A model generated the notes under the pieces. That model did not search any database. It worked only from the letters and a program-made list of their open reading frames with translations, and had not been told where the DNA came from. A DNA stretch of 20,591 bases, taken from contig CAYOIM010000015.1 of assembly GCA_964404075.1 (NCBI GenBank), positions 1 through 20,591 on the forward strand. The letters are read 5' to 3'. The translations under genes were made by a program, and so were the position numbers. The stretch comes from CAYTED01 sp964404075 (GTDB taxonomy: Bacteria > Patescibacteriota > Minisyncoccia > Moranbacterales > UBA1568). Shown in pieces: positions 14,976-20,591 of the stretch (position 1 is the first letter of the stretch; each line of letters begins with the position of its first letter).

Positions 14976-15545
14976 ATGTCCAAAGAAATCAAACGAGAAT
15001 CATCCCCTCTCGAAAAATTCTCTCTCTCCGTCACGCAAAATGTCGGTTCCATCCCCTCCCTCATCATCCATACGATCGGCTTCGTCGGGATTTTCTCCCT
15101 GCAATTTTTCGGCTTTTCCTTCGATCAGATCATGCTTATCCTGACGACCATCGTCTCGCTCGAAGCGATCTATCTCTCCATCTTCATCCAGATGACCGTA
15201 AATCGCCATACAGAGACTCTCTCCGAAGTGAGCGATGATGTGGAAGAACTCTCCGAAGATGTCGATGAGATTTCGGAGGATGTGGAGGGCATCCAGAAGC
15301 ATGTGGAGGATATCAAGGAGGATGTGGAGGAAATATCCGAAGATGTGGAAGGCATCGAGAAAGAGGTGAAAGAAATCGGCGATGATGTCGATGAGATCTC
15401 CGAAGATGTCGAGGATATCTCCGAGGAAATGGCTGAGGACGAAGTTGAAGAGGAAAGAGAAAAAGAACAGCAAGTGGCAGACATGAGAAATATCGAGCAA
15501 ACCCTCCGCGAGCTCCTCAAAGCCGTCGAGCAGATGAAGAAATAA
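14976..15545 (+). CDS. DUF1003-like membrane protein with ten acidic heptad repeats
   Basis: It has 189 residues. Two hydrophobic helices lie at about 27-46 (PSLIIHTIGFVGIFSLQFFG) and 50-71, and the second contains TTIVSLEAIYLSIFIQMTVN. This pair resembles DUF1003 and low-affinity iron permease-like proteins. From about residue 83 the chain is a run of ten seven-residue units of the form E-[ILV]-S-E-D-V-[DE] (SEVSDDV, EELSEDV, DEISEDV and so on), then a charged tail rich in E and K. The repeats are also visible in DNA as 21-base units (GAGGATGTGGAGGA words). The tail is strongly acidic and probably a cytoplasmic coiled coil. The true start is ATG 14976; an upstream in-frame ATG at 14817 falls inside element B. 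The function is unknown. Confidence 0.85.
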   Translation: MSKEIKRESSPLEKFSLSVTQNVGSIPSLIIHTIGFVGIFSLQFFGFSFDQIMLILTTIVSLEAIYLSIFIQMTVNRHTETLSEVSDDVEELSEDVDEISEDVEGIQKHVEDIKEDVEEISEDVEGIEKEVKEIGDDVDEISEDVEDISEEMAEDEVEEEREKEQQVADMRNIEQTLRELLKAVEQMKK

Positions 15546-15584
15546 CCCATCATCTCCAAGGGTAACATGCACTCATTCTGACGA

Positions 15585-15613
15585 TTGACGGAATGGATTT
15601 TTTGTGCTATAAT
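15585..15613 (+). promoter_or_regulatory. Strong promoter of the sigma4-alphaCTD gene
   Basis: TTGACG (15585-15590), exactly 17 bases, then a perfect TATAAT (15608-15613) with TG one base before it (TGCTATAAT). This is the best promoter in the window. Transcription should start near 15620, leaving a leader of about 72 bases before the start codon. Confidence 0.8.
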
Positions 15614-15678
15614 AGATGGTTCGTACGGATTGTGGCATTCCGCCCCTTCTTCGCATACGATCAGGAACATTACCAACC

Positions 15679-15686
15679 AAGGAGGT
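15679..15686 (+). promoter_or_regulatory. Consensus Shine-Dalgarno that sets the start
   Basis: AAGGAGGT lies five bases before ATG 15692. It decides for this start over an upstream in-frame ATG at 15593, which overlaps the promoter. It is the only full-consensus ribosome binding site I see in the window. Confidence 0.85.
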
Positions 15687-15691
15687 TCACC

Positions 15692-16573
15692 ATGGATAAG
15701 CAACAAGCAGTTGAACAGAAGCTCAAGGAAATTGGCATCAAGTGGAGCGATCTCATGTCGTTTGCGACTAATCTGCTTCTTACGATGCAGGCGCTCACTC
15801 GTCCTCAGGCTCCCGCTGGCTATATCAACTTGCTGTGCGTCGTGTTTGGTCTTCACAGCACGAAGATGACGGAGAACAAATTGAGGCTTACCGCCAAAGA
15901 TTACATCCTCAACTTCACCCCACTTGATGCAACATCACGAGAGGATATTGAAACCAGTATTTCCCAGGCGATACTCGATGATTACCGTCTCCGAGTTGTT
16001 CCGCAATGGACAGCCAATGCGCAGCAGATTATTGATGGAGTACTGAGCACACTCACCGAAAGGGAAATGCGAGTACTTCATATGCACTTTGGTTTGGGTG
16101 ATGAAACCCCTATGTCTCTCGAAGAAATCGCTCAGGCATTCGGTGTTACCAGAGAGCGTATCCGCCAAATCGAAGCGAAGGCATTACGGAAATTGCGTAA
16201 CCCCCAGCGCAGCGATCAGCTTCGCCCGTTTATAAACGGCCTGGGTGATTGGATCAAAGTCGCCGACTCTCTCCAGAAGCGAGTTGATTCCTTGTTGAAG
16301 GAAAAAGAACGCCTTCTTCAGGGGGGCGATTTCCAAGGGGAGAGTACAATCCTGCTCCGTTCAATCGACAATCTCGAGCTGACGGTACGCGCGTACAACT
16401 GCCTCAAATATGAAAACATTTACCTCATCGGCGATTTGGTGCAACAAACCGAATACAAGCTTTTCAAGGTTCCAAATCTTGGACCAAAGAGTATCAACGA
16501 GATTAAGGAAGTGCTCGCCTCCCGTGGTCTCACGCTCGGAATGACGCTTCCCGAGAACTGGAAAGACGGGTAA
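15692..16573 (+). CDS. Sigma-70 region 4 fused to RNA polymerase alpha C-terminal domain
   Basis: Probable transcription regulator of 293 residues. Residues 1-110 are helical and match no sigma region I recognise; there is no region 2, so it cannot read a -10 as a normal sigma does. Residues about 112-180 are sigma-70 region 4 (TLTEREMRVLHMHFGLGDE, then the helix-turn-helix EEIAQAFGVTRERIRQIEAK), which normally binds the -35 and the beta flap. A charged helix (187-212) links it to an alphaCTD at 220-291 (LELTVRAYNCLK ... PNLGPKSINEIKEVLASRGL). Residues matching E. coli alpha R265, N268, C269, G296, K298, S299 and E302 are all kept (R233, N236, C237, G264, K266, S267, E270), so UP-element DNA binding is likely. 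The gene has its own strong promoter, a consensus Shine-Dalgarno and a terminator. By eye its codon use is more even than its neighbours', which might mean transfer. Confidence 0.93.
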   Translation: MDKQQAVEQKLKEIGIKWSDLMSFATNLLLTMQALTRPQAPAGYINLLCVVFGLHSTKMTENKLRLTAKDYILNFTPLDATSREDIETSISQAILDDYRLRVVPQWTANAQQIIDGVLSTLTEREMRVLHMHFGLGDETPMSLEEIAQAFGVTRERIRQIEAKALRKLRNPQRSDQLRPFINGLGDWIKVADSLQKRVDSLLKEKERLLQGGDFQGESTILLRSIDNLELTVRAYNCLKYENIYLIGDLVQQTEYKLFKVPNLGPKSINEIKEVLASRGLTLGMTLPENWKDG

Positions 16574-16599
16574 CATTCTGTTTCTTCCGCCGACTTACC

Positions 16600-16632
16600 G
16601 CCACCCCGATATACTGAGGGTGGCTTTTTTTT
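16600..16632 (+). terminator. Rho-independent terminator after the sigma4-alphaCTD gene
   Basis: GCCACCC (16600-16606) pairs perfectly with GGGTGGC (16618-16624) around an 11-base loop, followed by eight T. It starts 27 bases after the stop. On the other strand the stem is not followed by T, so it does not obviously serve the converging helicase gene, whose stop codon overlaps the last T bases. Confidence 0.93.
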
Positions 16633-18253
16633 ATTCTTTTTCTTCCTTGCTATCCCCCGCTTCCGCTTCGATGAGTCCGAGCTTCACGAGGCGGGCGCGG
16701 ATACTGCCGGGCTGACGACCGAAGGATTGCATGAGTTCCCTCGCCGGTGCGCCATCGTGGAACATATTCCTCAGCCTGGTGTCTTCCTCTATTTTCCATG
16801 GACGATACGCGTTCGGAAATGTCTCCCGGAGTTTGTCGATTTTTGAAATACTTTCATTGGGTCTTTTTTCACCCGCTTTCAATTTCTTGCCACCGCAGTG
16901 CCTGATGAAACTCGCGTGCATTGATTCTAATGCCTTCGCCGGAATCCTTCCGAGCGTAAACTGCTCTTTCTCCGAACGGGCACGGAAGAAACGATCCTGA
17001 TCGAAGACGGTCGGATGCACCTCGAATGTCCGTTGATTGTACCCGAGGAGGGTAAGCCCCGCGAGATTGCGGACACGGGAGAGCGCGACATACCCTTGAC
17101 CGTATTCGAAGACACGCGAGAGATCCATCACCGCGGCGTCGAGGCTCATCCCCTGGCTCTTGTGGATGGTGATCGCCCAGGCGAGTCGGAGCGGGAGCTG
17201 TCGTACCCTCGCACGCGTCACTCCCTCTTCCTCGATCACCCACTCGACCGGTTCCACTTCGATCAGTATCCCGCTCCTTGTTTTCACGATGGGAAGTCGT
17301 GTTTCTTCATGAAAACTCATGACCGTGCCGATCGTCCCATTGACGAATTTTCCCTGTGGATGATTTTTCGTGAACATGACCGTCGCTCCCGCTTTCAGAC
17401 TGAGTATTTCCGGTGAGAGGCATCCTTTCTTCAGAATCTCGACGAGGTGCTTCGCCCCATGTGTCGCCATGGAGAAGGCGAGGAGTTTCTCGTGAATGGT
17501 GGCGAGCGCGGCATCATTCATGCGATCGACATCCATATTGTGCGAATAGAGTTTCGTCGCCTTCGCGTCATCGATTTTTTCGATCGTCCTCTTTCGTGAC
17601 TCGAGATGACGGATATGGGTATCTTTCAAAGTTTTTGAACGGATAGCTGAAAGGATGGCGAGGAATTCCGCATCGTCCTGACGATGCTGTTCAGTGAGAT
17701 AGCACACTGCGGGGTCGAGTGCGATCCAGGTATCGGATTGGAATGCGAATAGTGGCATGATCGATTCACTCGATTGTTCCCAAAGCATGTCCTCAGTAGG
17801 TGCGATTGACCTCCTCGCGATCGGAGGAAGCTGGAAGAAATCCCCTACGCAGATGATCTGTAATCCACCGAAGGGATCGACGGACTCCCTCACGGTGCGG
17901 CACACGGTATCAATCATCGAGAAGATTTTCCCATCAAGCATGGAGATCTCGTCGATGATGAGCACCTTCGCCCGCCGGATGCGCTTTGCATAGAGCGGGA
18001 GATCTTTGATGTGGCGGAGGTCATCTCGTGTCAGTTTATCTTTGATACCGATGCCGCTCCACGAATGAATGGTCATGCCGCCGATATGCGTCGCCGCAAT
18101 ACCGGTCGAAGCGGTAATCGCGGGTTCGATGCCATGCGCACGCAAATACTTCACATACTCATTGATCGTATGCGTTTTGCCGGCGCCCGGTTCCCCCGTA
18201 AGGAACACATTGACGCCCGTCTTCAAGATATCGAGCGCTTCGTTCTGAGTCAT
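16631..18253 (-). CDS. Pif1-like superfamily 1B DNA helicase
   Basis: 5'-to-3' DNA helicase of the Pif1/RecD2 group, 540 residues, cytoplasmic. Motifs: Walker A GEPGAGKT (20-27), motif Ia ITASTGIAA (46-54), Walker B LIIDEIS (98-104), motif III GDFFQLPP (137-144), motif IV region LTEQHRQ (186-192), motif V ITIHKSQGMSLD (361-372) and motif VI GYVALSRVRNL (387-397). The C-terminal 55 residues, RPWKIEEDTRLRNMFHDGAP to IRARLVKLGLIE, look like a small helix-turn-helix or Myb-like unit (GRQPGSIRARL) joined by a basic linker. I have seen this tail on other bacterial helicases, but its role is not established here. It follows pyrG by 63 bases, a gap that holds palindromic element D. There is no Shine-Dalgarno before ATG 18253. 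Confidence 0.93.
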   Translation of the reverse strand: MTQNEALDILKTGVNVFLTGEPGAGKTHTINEYVKYLRAHGIEPAITASTGIAATHIGGMTIHSWSGIGIKDKLTRDDLRHIKDLPLYAKRIRRAKVLIIDEISMLDGKIFSMIDTVCRTVRESVDPFGGLQIICVGDFFQLPPIARRSIAPTEDMLWEQSSESIMPLFAFQSDTWIALDPAVCYLTEQHRQDDAEFLAILSAIRSKTLKDTHIRHLESRKRTIEKIDDAKATKLYSHNMDVDRMNDAALATIHEKLLAFSMATHGAKHLVEILKKGCLSPEILSLKAGATVMFTKNHPQGKFVNGTIGTVMSFHEETRLPIVKTRSGILIEVEPVEWVIEEEGVTRARVRQLPLRLAWAITIHKSQGMSLDAAVMDLSRVFEYGQGYVALSRVRNLAGLTLLGYNQRTFEVHPTVFDQDRFFRARSEKEQFTLGRIPAKALESMHASFIRHCGGKKLKAGEKRPNESISKIDKLRETFPNAYRPWKIEEDTRLRNMFHDGAPARELMQSFGRQPGSIRARLVKLGLIEAEAGDSKEEKE

Positions 18254-18264
18254 GATGATTTGGG

Positions 18265-18298
18265 GCGGTCATTCCCCTTTTTGAGGGGTGCGATCGCT
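18265..18298. repeat. Palindromic intergenic element, copy D
   Basis: GCGGTC pairs with GATCGC (one G-T pair) and the inner CCCCT pairs with AGGGG around TTTTG, the same layout and loop size as copies B and C. The flanking T and A runs are missing. It lies in the gap between the pyrG stop and the helicase start. Confidence 0.6.
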
Positions 18299-18316
18299 AT
18301 GACACTGGCGGAAAAT

Positions 18317-19969
18317 CTATCTTTTCTCTTTTACGCAAGCCTTCACGAAGGCGAGAAAGAGCGGGTTCGGACGAAAAAGCGTGGACTGGAATTCAGGATG
18401 GAATTGCGATGCGAGGAAGAACGGGTGCCTCACCTTCGGAAGTTCCGCGATTTCCATGAGCTTCCCATTCGGTGAGACCGCAGAGAACACGAGTCCGGCT
18501 TTTTCCAATTCTGCCACATACTCCGGATTCACTTCGTAGCGATGCCGGTGCCGCTCGATAAGCGAGTCCGCTTTGCCATACGCATCGGAGGCAAGCGTGC
18601 CCTTTTTCAGCTTCGCTTCATATTCGCCGAGCCGCATGGTCGCACCGAAATTCCGCTTTCTCATATTCTCTTTCTGTTCCGGCATGATGTCGATAACCGG
18701 ATGTTTCGTCCGCTCATCAACTTCAGTCGTATGCGCTGTGGCGAGTCCGAGTATATGGCGGGCATATTCGATGACCATGAGCTGCATGCCATAGCAGAGT
18801 CCGAAATACGGGATATGCTGTTCACGACAGAATCGTATCGCGCTTATTTTCCCTTCGATCCCGCGGCTTCCGAATCCTCCGGGGACGATGATGCCCGCAT
18901 ATTCCCGGAGTGTCTCGAGTGTCGATGGATCCTCTTCGAAGACCGCGCTATCGAGCCAGACAATTTCCGGCTTGTACCCGATCGCGTAGCTTGCGTGTTT
19001 GATCGCTTCGATGACGCTGAGGTAAGAATCCGAGAGAACGAAATCCCCGGTCTTGAAATACTTCCCGATGATACCAATTTTCACGGTTTTCTTCAGTCCG
19101 CGTATCTTCTCGATATACTCGCTCCAGATATTCAGGGTGTTTTCCCTCGATCGAAGTCCGAATTTTTTCAGTATGGCGGTACTGAGTCCGTCTTTTTCGA
19201 AGTTGACGGGCACATCATAGATGGATTCGATATCCGGAGCGCTGATCACCTCTTCCTTGCGGACATTGCAGAAGACGGCGATTTTCTCCTTGCGTTTCTC
19301 GTCGAGCGGTCGCGTCGCCCGGGCGATGATGAAGTCCGGCTGGATACCGGCGGCATTGAGAGTGCGAGCGGCATACTGCGTCGGCTTCGTCTTCATCTCA
19401 CCGATCGTCGATGGCGTCGGGAGATAAGAGACCAGGACGAAGAGGACATCCTTCGGTCGTTCGGATTTCAGCATGCGCGCCGCTTCGAGGAAAAGCACAT
19501 TCTGATATTCACCGATGGTTCCGCCGATCTCGATGAGGACGATCTCGGCGTCGTGCTTTTTCGTCGCGCGCTTGATGCGGCGGATAACTTCCAGCGGAAT
19601 ATGCGGCACCACCTCCACGCATTTCCCTTCGTATTCCAGATTGCGCTCCGCATTGATGACGGTCTGATACACGCGACCGGTCGTCATATAACTCTCATGG
19701 TCGAGCTTGATATCGAGGAATCGCTCGTAATTTCCCATATCCTGATCGGTCTCATAGCCATCCTTAAGAACGAACACCTCCCCATGTTCGGTCGGATTCA
19801 TGGTGCCCGCATCCACATTGATATAGGGATCGATCTTGAGCGCGGTGACACGGTATCCGCGAGATTGGAGGATCTTGCCGATGGAGGAAGTAGCGATGCC
19901 CTTCCCCACTCCGCTCATCACTCCACCGACGACGAAGATGAATTTCGGTCGCACCGATCGTTTTGCCAT
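18317..19969 (-). CDS. pyrG: CTP synthase
   Basis: Makes CTP from UTP, ATP and glutamine; cytoplasmic, last step of pyrimidine nucleotide synthesis. It has 550 residues from ATG 19969 (MAKRSVRPKFIFVVGG). The synthase domain has the P-loop SGVGKG (19-24), the CTP/UTP site KIDPYINVDAGTMNPTEHGE (45-64) and GYETDQDMGNYERF (71-84). The Mg-binding stretch usually reading EIGGTVGDIE is EIGGTIGEYQ here (147-156). The class I glutamine amidotransferase domain from about 296 has the oxyanion GGFGSRG (364-370), nucleophile C392 in FGLCYGMQ, and H524/E526 in FHPEF. A GTG at 20029 would add 20 residues but lies within the rplI terminator, so it is rejected. AAGAGA lies 6 bases upstream of the ATG. Confidence 0.97.
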   Translation of the reverse strand: MAKRSVRPKFIFVVGGVMSGVGKGIATSSIGKILQSRGYRVTALKIDPYINVDAGTMNPTEHGEVFVLKDGYETDQDMGNYERFLDIKLDHESYMTTGRVYQTVINAERNLEYEGKCVEVVPHIPLEVIRRIKRATKKHDAEIVLIEIGGTIGEYQNVLFLEAARMLKSERPKDVLFVLVSYLPTPSTIGEMKTKPTQYAARTLNAAGIQPDFIIARATRPLDEKRKEKIAVFCNVRKEEVISAPDIESIYDVPVNFEKDGLSTAILKKFGLRSRENTLNIWSEYIEKIRGLKKTVKIGIIGKYFKTGDFVLSDSYLSVIEAIKHASYAIGYKPEIVWLDSAVFEEDPSTLETLREYAGIIVPGGFGSRGIEGKISAIRFCREQHIPYFGLCYGMQLMVIEYARHILGLATAHTTEVDERTKHPVIDIMPEQKENMRKRNFGATMRLGEYEAKLKKGTLASDAYGKADSLIERHRHRYEVNPEYVAELEKAGLVFSAVSPNGKLMEIAELPKVRHPFFLASQFHPEFQSTLFRPNPLFLAFVKACVKEKR

Positions 19970-20000
19970 AGTGTTTCTCTTAACCCCTTTGATTATCCAT

Positions 20001-20023
20001 AAAAAAAGACCGAGATTCCTCGG
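20001..20023 (-). terminator. Terminator between rplI and pyrG
   Basis: On the minus strand CCGAG pairs with CTCGG around GAAT, followed by TCTTTTTTT. The stem begins nine bases after the rplI stop and the T run ends about 30 bases before the pyrG ATG. I see no convincing promoter in those 30 bases, so pyrG may depend on read-through. A five-pair stem is short, which would allow that. Confidence 0.6.
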
Positions 20024-20032
20024 ATCCACATC

Positions 20033-20473
20033 CTAGCTGTCCGTCACGACGACGCTGAATACGGCCCCCACATCATGACCCAAACGAATTTCCGTCGAAT
20101 GCGTCCCAACTTCCCGTATCTGCTTCCTAAAGAATACCTGTTTCTTCAGGATGGTAATCTGTTCCTTCGCCAAGGCATCGATGATATCCCTCTCATGGAT
20201 GGCGCCGAACAATTTCCCTTTCTCCGCCCTCCGGACGAGCGTGATCGTCATTCCGGAAATCTTTTTTGCGAGCGCTTTTTCTCTCGCGATATTTTTTTCC
20301 GCGAGTATGCTCCTTTCCTTTGCTTCGTGTTCAAGTTGCCGCACCGAATCGGTCGTCGCCGGAACCGCGAGTTTTTTCGGGAAGAGCGCATTCATCGCAT
20401 ACCCGTCGGCGACCGTCTTTTGGTCACCTTTTCTCCCGAGACCTTTCACATCCGCACGGAGAATCACTTTCAT
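20033..20473 (-). CDS. rplI: Ribosomal protein bL9
   Basis: Large-subunit ribosomal protein, 146 residues. The N-terminal domain is typical: MKVILRADVKGLGRKGDQKT, then VADGYAMNALFPKKLAVPAT. The long connecting helix (about 43-75) and the C-terminal rRNA-binding domain (GKLFGAIHERDIIDALAKE) follow. The ORF extends 30 codons further upstream, but those residues overlap the promoter and do not resemble bL9, so ATG 20473 is chosen. No Shine-Dalgarno is seen (CTCCTGTGTATG). The promoter at 20505-20533 lies about 25 bases upstream of the start. bL9 is reported missing in some CPR groups (OP11/WWE3 as I recall), so its presence fits Parcubacteria better. Confidence 0.96.
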   Translation of the reverse strand: MKVILRADVKGLGRKGDQKTVADGYAMNALFPKKLAVPATTDSVRQLEHEAKERSILAEKNIAREKALAKKISGMTITLVRRAEKGKLFGAIHERDIIDALAKEQITILKKQVFFRKQIREVGTHSTEIRLGHDVGAVFSVVVTDS

Positions 20474-20504
20474 ACACAGGAGAAAATCGTTGGAATCCTC
20501 ATCC

Positions 20505-20533
20505 ATTCTATCCGAGTCTGTTCCCCCTGACAA
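20505..20533 (-). promoter_or_regulatory. Promoter of rplI
   Basis: TTGTCA (20528-20533) and TAGAAT (20505-20510) are separated by 17 bases on the minus strand, each with one mismatch to the -35 and -10 consensus. Transcription should start near 20498, giving a leader of about 25 bases. Confidence 0.65.
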
Positions 20534-20572
20534 GGGATTGTATGCGTCCACCACATATGGCACTCTTCCGGA

Positions 20573-20590
20573 TTAATCTTCTCCATCATC
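20573..20590 (-). CDS. Possible last codons of an upstream gene
   Basis: One minus-strand frame reads DDGED then TAA at the right edge. This could be the acidic end of a gene outside the window, such as one sharing orientation with rplI. With only five codons visible this is a guess based on position and the stop. Confidence 0.15.
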   Translation of the reverse strand, partial: DDGED

Positions 20591-20591
20591 G

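Noticed and set aside
15222..15431. 21-base repeats as a CRISPR array or tandem satellite
   Set aside because: The units are contiguous, in frame and coding for heptads. There are no spacers and no cas genes.
15593..15691. Longer N-terminus for the sigma4-alphaCTD protein
   Set aside because: The upstream ATG lies within the promoter, before the predicted transcription start, and the consensus Shine-Dalgarno points to 15692.
18542..20002. Plus-strand open frame of 486 codons
   Set aside because: It is antisense to pyrG, whose motifs are complete. The frame is kept open by the codon bias of pyrG, and the translation has no recognisable domain.
20474..20591. Small ORF beginning MMEKINPEECHMWW that overlaps the rplI start as ATGA
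   Set aside because: About 39 codons covering the rplI promoter, with no known domain. The overlap with ATG is probably chance.
1..20591. Recoded UGA (Gracilibacteria/SR1 code)
   Set aside because: Several genes such as eno, scpB and the MFS transporter end in UGA at the expected C-terminus, and no conserved domain needs read-through.
1..20591. tRNA or rRNA genes
   Set aside because: I looked for T-arm-like GTTCGAATC motifs and rRNA signatures on both strands and found none with a matching acceptor stem.

Overview
The window looks like a piece of a Patescibacteria (CPR) chromosome, most likely from the Parcubacteria side. The evidence is a compact AlaS of CPR type (GEPGGPDTE and HVNCDCGR motifs), a baseplate-J-like membrane protein directly after a PilM/FtsA-like ATPase, a shortened phosphoglycerate kinase, short intergenic gaps, and few Shine-Dalgarno sequences but many extended -10 (TGnTATAMT) promoters. 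UGA is used as an ordinary stop, which argues against the UGA-Gly code of Gracilibacteria/SR1. GC is roughly half by eye. The lineage is inferred from protein character, not from a marker phylogeny.

Layout. Nearly everything from 1 to 14201 is on the minus strand. Reading in the direction of transcription: a membrane-anchored Ada-like zinc protein coupled to an MFS transporter (14201-12580); a promoter and scpA-scpB, then a D-Ala-D-Ala carboxypeptidase and mraY (12474-8881), pairing chromosome condensation with peptidoglycan synthesis; a 100-N assembly gap; pgk, eno and a PfkB-family sugar kinase (8686-5244), ending in a good terminator; then an extended -10 promoter, pilM-like, the baseplate-J-like protein, a small coiled-coil protein with its own near-leaderless promoter, and alaS, which runs off the left edge. 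From 14230 to 16632 the strand switches to plus: rpmA (bL27), a DUF1003-like membrane protein with a ten-heptad acidic tail, and a protein joining sigma-70 region 4 to an RNA polymerase alpha C-terminal domain, closed by a strong terminator. From 16631 the minus strand resumes with a Pif1-like helicase, pyrG and rplI (bL9).

The plus-strand island holds most of the unexplained structure. It contains a 166-bp MITE-like element with about 20-bp terminal inverted repeats between the rpmA promoter and rpmA, and copies of a roughly 35-50-bp palindromic intergenic element. That element also recurs upstream of the carboxypeptidase and between pyrG and the helicase. It also holds the sigma4-alphaCTD fusion, which has the best promoter and the only full-consensus Shine-Dalgarno in the window. 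I saw no tRNA, rRNA, CRISPR array, transposase or phage gene. No gene-free stretch exceeds 300 bases.
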